NCBI RefSeq assembly: GCF_003075525.1 | Contig: NZ_QDDR01000005.1 | Span: 242,988-306,987 of the forward strand | Origin: Pararhodobacter aggregans | Lineage (GTDB): Bacteria > Pseudomonadota > Alphaproteobacteria > Rhodobacterales > Rhodobacteraceae | Direction of reading: 5' to 3' | Length of the DNA stretch: 64,000 bases | In this document: in pieces, positions 48,801 through 58,388 of the stretch | Layout: each line of letters opens with the position of its first letter | How positions within the stretch are numbered: position 1 is the first letter of the stretch | Program-made: the position numbers and the translations under genes | Notes under the pieces: model-generated | Database searches by the model: none | What the model saw: only the letters and a program-made list of their open reading frames with translations | Told to the model about the DNA's origin: nothing

Positions 48801-49648
48801 AGCCCGCGGACCTGCGCGGCGATGCGCCGGGCGATGGCGGCGTGATGGCGCGCGGGCAGGCAGTGGCCGGTGTCGGGCAGCACCATCAGGTCGGCGTCGG
48901 GGATGCCCTCGGCCAATGCCTCGCCATTCGGCAGCGGCAGGATCGGATCGCTGTCGCCGTGGATCACCAGCGTCGGGCAGTCGATGCGGCGGAAGGCACC
49001 GGTCCAGTCCTCGATCACCGACAGCGTGGCATGGTTGAACATGCTGGCAGGGCTTCGGGTGCGCGCCAGCACCCGGTCCACACGCGCGGCTTCTACCTCC
49101 GCGTCGAAATCCGCCCCGGCGCAGAGGCGTTCGGTTTCCAGGAGGAAGGCGGCGACGGCGGCGCGGTCGCTCCAGTCGAGCCTGCCGAGGGTGCCGAAAT
49201 GTGACAGGAACGCCTCGGACAATCCGGGCAGGTCCGGCCCGTCCCAGCCCAGCGGCTCCGAGGCGATCAGCGTCAGCGAGGCCACGCGCCCGGGCCAGCG
49301 CAGCGCCGCCATCTGCGCCAGATACCCGCCCAGCGACATGCCGACCAAGGGCGCGCGCGACACCTCGAAGGCATCAAGCAGGGTGAGGATGTCGCCCGCC
49401 AGCGTCTCGACCGTATAGCTGGCTTCTCCCGGCGGCAGGGTGGTCGAGCCGCCGGTATCGCGGTGGTCGAAGCGGATCACCCGCAGGCCCTGCGCCGCCA
49501 GCGTCCGGCAGAAGGCATCGGGCCAGCCCAGCATCGAGGCCGTGGCCCCCATGACCAGCAGAAGCGGCGGATCCTCGGGGTTGCCGAAACTCTCGGCGGC
49601 GAGGGTGAGCGTGTCCCGGGTGACACGATGTGCGGTCGGTTCTTGCAT
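48797..49648 (-). CDS. Alpha/beta hydrolase (aclacinomycin methylesterase-like)
   Basis: 283 residues. Nucleophile Ser in VGMSLGGYLAQ, Asp in IHGDSDPILPL, His in LPDTGHCLPA; a complete catalytic triad. The HRDTGGST segment is typical of the RdmC/DnrP-like esterases. Convergent with the GntR gene; the two stop codons overlap (TTAA). Confidence 0.82.
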   Translation of the reverse strand: MQEPTAHRVTRDTLTLAAESFGNPEDPPLLLVMGATASMLGWPDAFCRTLAAQGLRVIRFDHRDTGGSTTLPPGEASYTVETLAGDILTLLDAFEVSRAPLVGMSLGGYLAQMAALRWPGRVASLTLIASEPLGWDGPDLPGLSEAFLSHFGTLGRLDWSDRAAVAAFLLETERLCAGADFDAEVEAARVDRVLARTRSPASMFNHATLSVIEDWTGAFRRIDCPTLVIHGDSDPILPLPNGEALAEGIPDADLMVLPDTGHCLPARHHAAIARRIAAQVRGL

Positions 49649-49753
49649 GGCGCAAGGATAGTGCGAGGGCGGGGCAGGGCAAATCGGGGGGCAAATCCCC
49701 TCGTCGCCCGTCCCTTGCGGTGTTAAGGAACCCCCAGCAACCGGAGCGCCGCC

Positions 49754-50683
49754 ATGATCGCCGTGATCCTCACCACCCTGCCGATCTATCTGACGATCAT
49801 CGCGGGCTATATCGCCTTTCGCAGCGGCTATCTGCAGTCCGCGCATGTCCCGGCGCTGAGCCAGTTCACGCTGAAGGTCTGCCTGCCGGCGCTGATCCTG
49901 TTCGCCATCGCCCTGCCGCATGGCGAGGTCGGGCTGAACCTGCCGTTCCTGCTGGCCTATGCCGGGGGCTCGGTGCTGACGCTGGGGCTGGGCTATGCGC
50001 TGCTGCGGATGAAGCTGGGGCTGGATCGGCAGCAAGGCTGGGTGCTGGCGCTGGGCATGGCCACGTCGAACTCGGGCTTTCTGGGTTTCCCCATCGCCAG
50101 CCTCGTGTTCGGCGAACAGGGCGCGGTGGTCTTTGCCATGACCATGGTCGTCGAGAATGTGCTCATCATCCCGGCGGCGACGATCCTGGCGCTGATGGCG
50201 GGCGGGACGGAGAAGGGGCTGGGCGCGCTGGTTCGGGGTGCGATGAAGCCGATGCTCAGAAACCCGCTGCTGATCGCCGTGGTGGCGGCGCTGGTGGTGC
50301 GCTTCACCGGCCTGCCGCTGGGTGAGCCGACCGAGCGCGCGATCTCGGCCCTGGCGATGTCGGCGGCGCCGGTCGCGCTGTTCGTGATCGGCGGCACGGT
50401 GGCGGGCATGTCGGTCAGCGGGCATTGGCCGCGGGCGATCTCGGTCGCCACGGTGAAATTGCTGCTGCATCCGGTGCTGGTGGCGGCGGCGCTGCTGCTG
50501 ATCCCGGGGGTGCCGGTCGCGCTGGTGCCGGTCGGCATCCTCTTTGCCGCGCTGCCGATGGTTACCGTCTTCCCGATCCTCGCCGCGCCTTTCGCGCTGC
50601 GCGAGGTCGCCTCGACCGCGCTGATCGTGACGACGCTGGCCTCGGTGGTGACGGTGACGCTGGTGCTGGCCTCCCTGACCTGA
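49754..50683 (+). CDS. AEC family transporter
   Basis: 309 residues, about ten membrane helices. The pattern VCLPALILFAIALPHG, MATSNSGFLGFPIASLVFG and AAPVALFVIGGTVAG matches auxin-efflux-carrier/malonate-type permeases. Substrate unknown. Alone on the plus strand after an 82-bp gap containing no clear promoter. Confidence 0.87.
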   Translation: MIAVILTTLPIYLTIIAGYIAFRSGYLQSAHVPALSQFTLKVCLPALILFAIALPHGEVGLNLPFLLAYAGGSVLTLGLGYALLRMKLGLDRQQGWVLALGMATSNSGFLGFPIASLVFGEQGAVVFAMTMVVENVLIIPAATILALMAGGTEKGLGALVRGAMKPMLRNPLLIAVVAALVVRFTGLPLGEPTERAISALAMSAAPVALFVIGGTVAGMSVSGHWPRAISVATVKLLLHPVLVAAALLLIPGVPVALVPVGILFAALPMVTVFPILAAPFALREVASTALIVTTLASVVTVTLVLASLT

Positions 50684-50741
50684 TCTGTTGCGCGACGCCC
50701 CTCCGGCTGGCACTGTGTGCGCTAACAGGGAGGGGTTCGTG

Positions 50742-52070
50742 ATGCGCAGGTCGGGCGTTGTGCTGGGGGTTCTGTCCGTGGCGGGGATCGCCGCCTACGC
50801 GAGCGACACGCCGCCCGCGCTGCCCCGCGCGCTGGGCGACGCCGATTTCCGCCCGGTGCGGATCGAGGAGGCGCGGCTGGGGCAGTTGCTGTTCTACGAT
50901 CCGATCCTGTCGGGCAACCGCGAGGTCGCCTGCGCCACCTGTCACCACCCGGCCTTCGGCACCTCGGACGGGCTGTCGCTGGGGCTGGGCGATGGCGGGC
51001 GGGGGCTGGGGCCGGACCGCGTGGCGGATCCCGACAACCTGCCGGAAGAGCGCGTGCCGCGGAACGCGCAGGCCCTGTGGAACCTCGGCGCGCTGGAATA
51101 TCAGTCGATGTTCCATGACGGGCGGGTGGAGGTGGACCAGAGCCGCCCGAACGGGATGCGCACGCCTTTAGATGAGGACATGCCGGCAGGCTTCGCCTCG
51201 ATGCTGGCGGCGCAGACGATGTTTCCCGTGGTCTCGCCCGACGAGATGGCCGGGCATTATCAGGAGAACGAGATCTCGACAGCGGTGCGGCTGGGCATGA
51301 TCTCGGGCCCCGACGGGGCCTGGGCACGGCTGACGGCGCGGGTGGCCGGGGTGCCGGAATACGCGGCGCTCTTCGCCGAGGTCTATCCGGAGGTGGCGGC
51401 GGGGCGGCCCATCGCCTTCACCGATGTCTCGAACGCCATCGCCGCCTTCATGGAATTCGAGTTCCGTTCGGACAGCGCGCCCTTCGACGCGGTGCTGCGG
51501 GGCGAGGCGACGATGGCGCCGCGCGCGGCCGAGGGGATGGCGCTGTTCTATGGCGAGGCGGGCTGTTCAGGCTGCCACGCCGGGCCGTTCCTGACCGACC
51601 ACGGCTTCCACGCCATGGGCGAGCCGCAATTCGGCCCCGGCAAGGGCGCGCGGTTCGAGACGCATCACCGCGACGAGGGGCGGTTCCGGGTCACCGGGCA
51701 GGCGGGCGATTGGTACGCCTTCCGCACGCCCGCGCTGCGCAACGTGGCGCTGACCGCGCCCTATGGCCACAGCGGCGCGCATCGGACGCTGGCGGGGTTC
51801 CTCGCGCATCACACCGATGGCGGGGCGGTGGATTATGACCGGGCCGAGGCCGTGTTGCCCGCACTTGAGGTCGAGGATTGGGCGGTGCTGGACGATCCGG
51901 CGCAGGTCTCGGCCATTGCCGAGGCGGCGGTGCGGGGCTTCCGGCCGGACGAGGGCCAGATCGCGGCGCTGGTGGCGTTTCTGGAGACGCTGACCGATCC
52001 GGTGGCGGTGACGGGGCGGCTGGGCGTGCCGGCATCGGTGCCCTCGGGCCTGACGGTGCCCAATCCGTAA
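50742..52070 (+). CDS. Di-haem cytochrome c peroxidase / MauG family protein
   Basis: 442 residues. An N-terminal hydrophobic export signal (GVVLGVLSVAGIAAYA) precedes two c-type haem sites, CATCH (64-68) and CSGCH. Long acidic/aromatic insert regions between the haems and THHRDEGRFRVTG are typical of MauG-like proteins rather than classical CcpA. Periplasmic; substrate unknown. Start at 50742 after CAGGGAGGGG. Convergent with the FG-GAP/ASPIC gene, 59 bp apart. Confidence 0.87.
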   Translation: MRRSGVVLGVLSVAGIAAYASDTPPALPRALGDADFRPVRIEEARLGQLLFYDPILSGNREVACATCHHPAFGTSDGLSLGLGDGGRGLGPDRVADPDNLPEERVPRNAQALWNLGALEYQSMFHDGRVEVDQSRPNGMRTPLDEDMPAGFASMLAAQTMFPVVSPDEMAGHYQENEISTAVRLGMISGPDGAWARLTARVAGVPEYAALFAEVYPEVAAGRPIAFTDVSNAIAAFMEFEFRSDSAPFDAVLRGEATMAPRAAEGMALFYGEAGCSGCHAGPFLTDHGFHAMGEPQFGPGKGARFETHHRDEGRFRVTGQAGDWYAFRTPALRNVALTAPYGHSGAHRTLAGFLAHHTDGGAVDYDRAEAVLPALEVEDWAVLDDPAQVSAIAEAAVRGFRPDEGQIAALVAFLETLTDPVAVTGRLGVPASVPSGLTVPNP

Positions 52071-52129
52071 CCGGGCAGGGCGCCTGCGCCGTCGCTGCGC
52101 TCGGCGGCACCCGCCCGCCCGGCCACGCC

Positions 52130-53602
52130 TCAGGGCGTGAGGGTCAGGATCTGGTCGGCCGTGGCCTCGGTTTCCGTGCTGCTACCGTCCGGCCAGTCGA
52201 CGCGGATCACCGCGCTGGTGGCGGGGCCCAGGCCGAAATGCCGGGGGATCGCCTGCCCGCCAGCGTGGCCGCCGCCGATTGTCACCTGTTGCGACTGGCT
52301 GCCCTGATCGGTGGTGACGGTGATCCGGGCGCCGATGGCGCGGGTGTTGCCGCCGGGCTGGCGCAGGTCCACGGCCAGCCAATGGCCGGTGTCGGGCGTG
52401 ATGTTGCGGTAAAGCTCCATCGGCGCGCGGCGGTTGACCACGATGAGGTCCAGCCGCCCGTCGCCGTCGAGATCGGCCAGCGCCGCGCCGCGCGAGCGTT
52501 CGCTGGTGGCGATCCCGGCCTCGGTCGCGACCTGATGGAAGCTGCCGTCCGGCGCCTGCATCAGCAGGTCGTTCGGGTCGTGGATGGCGTTGGTCGGCAT
52601 CTGGTCCACGTTGCCCTTGGCGATGAAGAGGTCGGGCAGGCCGTCATTGTCCACATCGCCGAATTGCGCGTGCCAGCCGGTCGAGGGGCGGCCGTCGCTG
52701 CCGTCATGCGGCAAGGTTGCATAAGTGCCCATCGCATAGGGCGCGGCGGCGTATGTGCCGTCGGATTGTGCGATTTGTAGCAGCTGGTCGCCCATCGAGG
52801 TGAGCATCACCTCGTCCCGTCCGTCGCCGTTCAGGTCCTGCGAGGCGATGCCCATGCCCCAGAGCGAAACGTTTTGCCAGCCGTCCTCGGGTGTGAGGAA
52901 ACGGTGCCTGCCGATGTCCCACATCTGCTCGTAGCCGCCCCGCACGTAATAATGCCGGTCGTTCGAGATCCGCAGGGTGGGGCGGTCGCGGGCGTCGCGG
53001 GCGGCCAGCATGGAGAGGGCGCAGAAGCCGGGTTCCAGTGCCCGGGCCTGCCAGCCGGTCGGCGTGGGACTCATCAAGCTGTTGGAATCGCAGGCCTGGA
53101 ACGGGCCGTTGGGGTTGGAACGGTCGACGTAATGGCCGATGGCCAGGGTCGGGCGCTCACCCTCCCACCAGGCGGTGAAAGCGGTGGTCCAGCGGTCTTC
53201 CTGCGGCAGGCCCCAGTCCTGGGTCACATCCGCGAAGGCGCAGTCGGCCCCGCCGCGCAGGATCATGTCCGGCCCGGCGCGCAGGATGAAAAGGTCGAGG
53301 AACCCGTCGCCGTCCATATCCAGCGGATAGGCCCCGGTCGCGCCGGTGATTGTGGGGAAAGTGACAGGGGCGAAGCGCAACCCGCCGTCATTCCCCAGCA
53401 GCAACATCGGATTTTCACCCCCCGCCGCCAGGATCTCGGGCCGGGCATCGCCGTTGCAATCGAAGACCGCGACCCCGCCGCCGACGAAATGCTCCCAGCC
53501 GCCGGTATAGCGATGGTCGGGGATCGTGCCCGAGAGATCCTCGAACAAGGGGCTCGCCACCGCGGGTTGGGCCAGCAGGAACGGCAGCAGCCAGCGCATC
53601 AT
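52130..53602 (-). CDS. Secreted FG-GAP/VCBS repeat protein with ASPIC domain
   Basis: 490 residues. Signal peptide (MMRWLLPFLLAQPAVAS), then calcium-binding FG-GAP-type repeats recognisable as DMDGDGFLDLF, DLNGDGRDEVM, DVDNDGLPDLF and DLDGDGRLDLI, and a C-terminal ASPIC/UnbV domain (GHWLAVDLRQPGGNTRAIGARI). Predicted beta-propeller, exported. Its start overlaps the end of the ROK gene (TGATG/ATGA), an odd pairing for a sugar repressor. Confidence 0.87.
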   Translation of the reverse strand: MMRWLLPFLLAQPAVASPLFEDLSGTIPDHRYTGGWEHFVGGGVAVFDCNGDARPEILAAGGENPMLLLGNDGGLRFAPVTFPTITGATGAYPLDMDGDGFLDLFILRAGPDMILRGGADCAFADVTQDWGLPQEDRWTTAFTAWWEGERPTLAIGHYVDRSNPNGPFQACDSNSLMSPTPTGWQARALEPGFCALSMLAARDARDRPTLRISNDRHYYVRGGYEQMWDIGRHRFLTPEDGWQNVSLWGMGIASQDLNGDGRDEVMLTSMGDQLLQIAQSDGTYAAAPYAMGTYATLPHDGSDGRPSTGWHAQFGDVDNDGLPDLFIAKGNVDQMPTNAIHDPNDLLMQAPDGSFHQVATEAGIATSERSRGAALADLDGDGRLDLIVVNRRAPMELYRNITPDTGHWLAVDLRQPGGNTRAIGARITVTTDQGSQSQQVTIGGGHAGGQAIPRHFGLGPATSAVIRVDWPDGSSTETEATADQILTLTP

Positions 53603-54879
53603 GCCGCCCCCTGTCCCAGCGCGGTATCGGTGACATAGCCCAGGGCCAGCGCCGCCGCGCCCCGGGCCCAGACCATGTCGCCCCAATTATGCGTCTCGAC
53701 CCGGCAGGGCGAGCGGCCGTGGTTGAGGGTCAGTTCCAGCGTCTCGGCCATCACCTCGTCGGCATAGAGGTAATCGTAGCGCATCCGCTCGCCCGAGAGG
53801 ATGATCAGCTCGGGATCGAACAGCTGGATGACGTTCGAGAGGCCCACCGCCAGATAGCGCCCGGCGCGGCGGAAGATCGAGCGCGCGGCCATGTTGCCGC
53901 CCTTGGCCTCGGCGAAGAGGGTCTCCAGCATCGCCTGGGCCGAGGCCATGGCGCGCGGATTGCGGCCGAGCGCGGTGGCGGCCTCCCGCGCGAGCGCGTA
54001 ATCGGCCAGATAGGCCTCCAGACAGCCGCGCTGGCCGCAGCGGCAGAGGGCGCCGTCGAGATGCACCTTGGTGTGGCCCAGCTCCATCCCCATGCCGCGG
54101 GTGCCGCGATAGAGGCGATTGCCGACCACCAGCCCCATGCCGACGCCGTGCTCGATGGTGACGACGGCGAAATCCGACATCGCCCGCCCGGCGCCGAACC
54201 AGAGTTCGGCCAGGGTCAGCATGTTGGCGTCATTGTCGATCAGCACCGGCAGGCCCAGCCGCCGGTTCAGCGCGGCGCGGAGCGGCAGGTCCTTGCCGGC
54301 GATGAGGGGCGACCAGGGGATCGTGCCTTCGATCGGCTCGACCAGACCCGAGATGCCGATGCCGACCGCGGAAATGGCGTCGCGGGGCAGGCCCGCCTGT
54401 TCCAGCAGCCGTTCGACCAGCGCCGCGGTTTCCTCGGCGATCTGGTCGAGGGTCTTGCGCACCGCGGGGGTGGGCAGCATGGCCTCGGCCAGGATGGTGC
54501 CGGCGAAATCGGCCAGCACCGCGGTGTGCCGCTCGTCCGAGAGTTTGATGCCGATCACCCGGCGCGATTCGGGCACCACGGTGAGGGCCACGGCGGGCCG
54601 CCCGCGCCCGGCATCGCGGCGGTCGCGGGGGTTGTCGTCGGTTTCGCGCAGGAAACCGCGCTCGATCAGGTCCGAGGTGAGCTGCGTGACCGAGCCCGCG
54701 CTGATGCCGAGCGCGCGCGAGACATCGGCCCGGGCCGCGGTGCCGGTGGCGCGCACATGCTCGAAAACCTTCTGGCGCAAGGGCTTGGGGTCCTGCACCG
54801 GACCCGGCAGCAGGGGGCCGCAGCCCAGCGGCAGGGTCGGGCTGGCGGCCAGGGCAATCGCGTCATCTGCGGGCATCAT
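53599..54879 (-). CDS. xylR: ROK family transcriptional repressor, probable xylose repressor XylR
   Basis: 426 residues: N-terminal winged HTH (about 50-105, ADVSRALGISAGSVTQLTSDLIERG) and a ROK sugar-kinase-like domain with the zinc motif CRCGQRGCLEAY and ELGHTKV. ROK repressors bind sugar and leave DNA. Divergent from the xylFHGBA operon. Start at 54879; the ribosome site is weak (GTGAAG). Confidence 0.88.
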   Translation of the reverse strand: MMPADDAIALAASPTLPLGCGPLLPGPVQDPKPLRQKVFEHVRATGTAARADVSRALGISAGSVTQLTSDLIERGFLRETDDNPRDRRDAGRGRPAVALTVVPESRRVIGIKLSDERHTAVLADFAGTILAEAMLPTPAVRKTLDQIAEETAALVERLLEQAGLPRDAISAVGIGISGLVEPIEGTIPWSPLIAGKDLPLRAALNRRLGLPVLIDNDANMLTLAELWFGAGRAMSDFAVVTIEHGVGMGLVVGNRLYRGTRGMGMELGHTKVHLDGALCRCGQRGCLEAYLADYALAREAATALGRNPRAMASAQAMLETLFAEAKGGNMAARSIFRRAGRYLAVGLSNVIQLFDPELIILSGERMRYDYLYADEVMAETLELTLNHGRSPCRVETHNWGDMVWARGAAALALGYVTDTALGQGAA

Positions 54880-55098
54880 AACTTCACGGCTCAAAAAATA
54901 TTCCTTCGCTGCGTCGCGGCGATCCAAGGAAACGTTCCGAGTTCGCGCAAACATCGGCCCTTTGACCCTATCCAAGCATGAAATTTCGATCAACGCGAGA
55001 ATCTTTATTTTGACAGGTGAACAAAATATCCTATGCTTCCGGCTGTCGGGATGGAGCCCGCAGCCCCGGGAGTCGGGGCACCATAGGGGAGGAATGGA
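54880..55098. promoter_or_regulatory. xylR-xylF divergent control region
   Basis: 219 bp. On the plus strand TTGACA (55010-55015), 16-bp spacer, TATGCT (55032-55037) is a good sigma-70 promoter for xylF. AAAAAATATTCC (about 54893) and ACAAAATATCC (about 55021) are similar AT blocks flanking the two promoters and are candidate ROK repressor sites. Confidence 0.6.
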
Positions 55099-56121
55099 AT
55101 GCGCAAAGCATTGTTTGCCGCTGTCGTCGCGACGGCGGGTCTTACCACATCGATGGCCGCAGCACTGACCGTCGGCGTCAGCTGGTCGAACTTCCAGGAA
55201 GAGCGCTGGCGCACGGATGAGGCCGCGATCGTCGCGGCGCTGGAAGCCGCCGGTGCGACCTATGTCTCGGCCGATGCGCAATCGTCCTCGGCCAAGCAGC
55301 TGTCGGATATCGAGGCGCTGATCGCCCAGGGTGTGGACGCGCTGATCGTGCTGGCGCAGGACGCGCAGGCCATCGGCCCGGCCGTGCAGGCCGCCGCCGA
55401 CGAGGGGATCCCGGTCGTGGCCTATGACCGTCTGATCGAGGACCCGCGCGCCTTCTACCTGACCTTCGACAACGTGGAAGTCGGCCGGATGCAGGCCCGC
55501 GCCGTTCTGGAAGCCGCGCCCGAGGGCCGCTATGTCATGATCAAGGGCTCGCCCACCGACCCGAACGCGGATTTCCTGCGTGGCGGCCAGCAGGAAGTGC
55601 TGCAGGCGGCGATTGACTCGGGCGCCATCACCATCGTCGGCGAGGCCTATACCGACGGCTGGCTGCCCGCCAACGCGCAGCGCAACATGGAGCAGATCCT
55701 GACCGCCACCGACAACGGCGTCGATGCGGTCGTGGCCTCGAACGACGGCACCGCCGGCGGTGTCGTCGCCGCGCTGACCGCGCAGGGCATGCAGGGCCTC
55801 CCGGTCTCGGGTCAGGACGGCGACCATGCCGCGCTGAACCGCATCGCGCTGGGCACGCAGACCGTTTCGGTCTGGAAGGACGCCCGCGAACTGGGCCGTG
55901 CCGCGGCCGAGATCGCCGTGGCGCTGGCCGGTGGCACCGCCATGGCCGATGTCGAGGGCGCGCAGGAATGGACCTCGCCCGCGGGCACGGTCATGACCTC
56001 GCGCTTCCTGGCCCCGGTGCCGGTGACCCGCGACAACCTGTCGGTCGTCGTGGACGCGGGCTGGATCACGCAAGAGGCGCTCTGCCAGGGCGTGACCAAC
56101 GGCCCGGCCCCCTGCAACTGA
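55099..56121 (+). CDS. xylF: Xylose ABC transporter substrate-binding protein XylF
   Basis: 340 residues, periplasmic sugar-binding protein of the ribose/xylose class. Signal peptide ends near [37 protein letters not shown] and [13 protein letters not shown] are typical of XylF. AGGGGAGGAATGGA precedes the ATG at 55099. First gene of the operon. Confidence 0.94.
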   Translation: MRKALFAAVVATAGLTTSMAAALTVGVSWSNFQEERWRTDEAAIVAALEAAGATYVSADAQSSSAKQLSDIEALIAQGVDALIVLAQDAQAIGPAVQAAADEGIPVVAYDRLIEDPRAFYLTFDNVEVGRMQARAVLEAAPEGRYVMIKGSPTDPNADFLRGGQQEVLQAAIDSGAITIVGEAYTDGWLPANAQRNMEQILTATDNGVDAVVASNDGTAGGVVAALTAQGMQGLPVSGQDGDHAALNRIALGTQTVSVWKDARELGRAAAEIAVALAGGTAMADVEGAQEWTSPAGTVMTSRFLAPVPVTRDNLSVVVDAGWITQEALCQGVTNGPAPCN

Positions 56122-56131
56122 TCTGACAGCG

Positions 56132-56157
56132 GCCCCGGCGGTTCCGGCCGCCGGGGC
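56132..56157 (+). terminator. Intercistronic hairpin after xylF
   Basis: GCCCCGGCGG and CCGCCGGGGC form a perfect 10-bp stem with a TTCCGG loop in the 80-bp xylF-xylH gap, followed only by GTTCC. More likely a partial terminator or mRNA-stabilising structure that raises binding protein over membrane subunits. Confidence 0.7.
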
Positions 56158-56201
56158 GTTCCATCGGCACCGGCATCCTTCCCCCCATTCGAGAGTCCGC
56201 C

Positions 56202-57623
56202 ATGAGCGATATCGCGCGCCCCGCCGCCCAGCCTCGGCGCCGTTCGGTGATCGATTCCCTTGAAATCGACACGCGCCTCTTGGGCATGATCGCCGCCTTC
56301 GTGGTGATCTGCCTTGCCTTCAACGTGATGACCGAGGGCCGGTTTCTCAGCCCGCGCAACATCTTCAACCTGTCGATCCAGACGGTCAGCGTGGCGATCA
56401 TGGCGACCGGCATGGTCTTCGTCATCGTCACCCGCCACATCGACCTGTCGGTCGGCGCGCTGCTCGCCACCTGCTCGGCCTTCATGGCCATGACGCAGAA
56501 GGTCTGGCTGCCCGAGCTGGGGCTGGATCTGGGCTCGCCGCTGATCGCGCCGGTGGCCATCCTTGTCGGTCTGGCGGTCGGCACGCTGATCGGGGCGGTG
56601 CAGGGCTGGCTGGTCGGCTACCTGACGATCCCGGCCTTCATCGTCACGCTGGGCGGGTTGCTGATCTGGCGCAACGTGGCGTGGTACGTGACGGGCGGGC
56701 AGACCATCGGCCCGCTGGACGAGACGTTCCAGTTGTTCGGCGGCATCAACGGCACGCTTGGCGCGACGATCAGCTGGGGGCTGGGCATCGTCGCGGCGGC
56801 GGCGTCGATCTGGGCGCTCTTTTCCAGCCGCCGGGCCAAGGTGGCGCATGAATTCCCGGTCAAGCCCCTCTGGGCCGAGGGTGTGCTGGCCGTGGTCTAT
56901 GCCGCCTGCATCCTGGGCTTCGTCGCCATCGTCAACGCCTACGAGGTCCCCGCGGCCCGCCTGCGCCGGGTGTTCGAGGCAAGGGGCGAGACCCTGCCCG
57001 AGGGCTATACCGAAGGCTACGGCCTGCCGATCTCGGTGCTGTTGCTGATCCTGCTGGCCGTGGTGATGACGGTCATCGCCCGCAAGACCCGCCTCGGCCG
57101 CTATATCTTCGCCACCGGCGGCAACCCGGATTCGGCCGAGCTGTCAGGCATCAACACCCGAATGCTGACCGTCAAGGTCTTCGCCATGATGGGCTTTCTG
57201 TGCGGGCTCTCGGCGGTCGTGGCCTCGGCCCGTCTGACCAACCACGCCAATGATATCGGCACGCTGGACGAACTCAGGGTCATCGCCGCGGCGGTGATCG
57301 GCGGCACGGCGCTGTCGGGCGGCATCGGCACGATCTTCGGCGCGATCCTCGGCGCGCTGATCATGCAATCGCTGCAATCGGGGATGGCCATGGTCGGGGT
57401 CGACGCGCCCTTCCAGAACATCGTCGTGGGGCTGGTGCTGGTCGAGGCCGTTCTGCTGGACATCGCCTACCGCATGGCGGCGATCCGGCCGAAGGTGCTG
57501 CTGGTGCATCTGATCCTGCTGCCGGTGCTGGTGTGGTTCTTCGCCTCCTGGCTCTTCGTGGCGCTGGCGGTTGTGATCTCGGCGGGGCTTGGCCTTTTGC
57601 TGCGTCGGAAAGGAATGATCTGA
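56202..57623 (+). CDS. xylH: Xylose ABC transporter permease XylH
   Basis: 473 residues, ribose/xylose-type ABC permease with about 10-14 membrane helices (longer than E. coli XylH because of insertions near 190-280). Signatures: [40 protein letters not shown]. Stop overlaps the ATPase start (TGATG). Confidence 0.93.
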   Translation: MSDIARPAAQPRRRSVIDSLEIDTRLLGMIAAFVVICLAFNVMTEGRFLSPRNIFNLSIQTVSVAIMATGMVFVIVTRHIDLSVGALLATCSAFMAMTQKVWLPELGLDLGSPLIAPVAILVGLAVGTLIGAVQGWLVGYLTIPAFIVTLGGLLIWRNVAWYVTGGQTIGPLDETFQLFGGINGTLGATISWGLGIVAAAASIWALFSSRRAKVAHEFPVKPLWAEGVLAVVYAACILGFVAIVNAYEVPAARLRRVFEARGETLPEGYTEGYGLPISVLLLILLAVVMTVIARKTRLGRYIFATGGNPDSAELSGINTRMLTVKVFAMMGFLCGLSAVVASARLTNHANDIGTLDELRVIAAAVIGGTALSGGIGTIFGAILGALIMQSLQSGMAMVGVDAPFQNIVVGLVLVEAVLLDIAYRMAAIRPKVLLVHLILLPVLVWFFASWLFVALAVVISAGLGLLLRRKGMI

Positions 57624-58387
57624 TGGTTGACCGTAGCGGAACCCCGATGGTCGAATTGCGCGACATCTCCATCGCCTTTGGCGGCATCAAGGCGGTGGAT
57701 CATGTCAGCGTCGACCTCTACCCGGGCGAGGTCGTGGGCCTGCTGGGCCATAACGGCGCCGGGAAATCGACGCTCATCAAGTGCCTGTCCGGCGCTTACC
57801 GCAAGGATTCGGGTCAGATCCTGATCGACGGGCAGGAGGTGGAGATCACCAACCCCCGCGACGCCCGCGCCTATAACATCGAGACGATCTATCAGACGCT
57901 GGCGCTGGCCGATAACCTCGACGCCGCAGCGAACCTGTTCCTGGGGCGCGAGATCACGACGCCGCTGGGCTTCGTCGACGACGGCCGCATGGAAGCCGAG
58001 ACGCGCAAGATCATGGGCCGCCTCAACCCCAATTTCCGCAAGTTCAAGGCGCCGGTCTCGGCGCTGTCGGGCGGGCAGCGGCAATCGGTGGCGATCGCGC
58101 GCGCGGTCTATTTCAACGCCCGTGTCCTCATCATGGACGAACCCACCGCCGCGCTGGGCCCGCAGGAAACCCAGATGGTCGCGGACCTCATCAAGGAGCT
58201 GAAGAAGCAGGGGCTGGGGATCTTCCTGATCGACCACGACGTGCACGCGGTGAAGCGGCTCTGCGACCGGGCGGCGGTGATGAAGAACGGCGAGCTGGTC
58301 GGCGTGGTCAAGGTGGATGAGGTGACCGAGGATGACATCCTGGCCATGATTATCCTGGGCAAGAAGCCCGAGCATCTGGCGGCCTGA
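57623..58387 (+). CDS. xylG: Sugar ABC transporter ATP-binding protein, single domain
   Basis: 254 residues with one complete ABC domain: Walker [10 protein letters not shown], signature [16 protein letters not shown], Walker [10 protein letters not shown]-loop LIDHD. Most xylose/ribose systems use a double-domain ATPase of about 500 residues (XylG/RbsA); this one must dimerise, as in the FrcA type. Q-loop is YQTLALADN. Confidence 0.92.
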   Translation: MVDRSGTPMVELRDISIAFGGIKAVDHVSVDLYPGEVVGLLGHNGAGKSTLIKCLSGAYRKDSGQILIDGQEVEITNPRDARAYNIETIYQTLALADNLDAAANLFLGREITTPLGFVDDGRMEAETRKIMGRLNPNFRKFKAPVSALSGGQRQSVAIARAVYFNARVLIMDEPTAALGPQETQMVADLIKELKKQGLGIFLIDHDVHAVKRLCDRAAVMKNGELVGVVKVDEVTEDDILAMIILGKKPEHLAA

Positions 58388-58388
58388 C

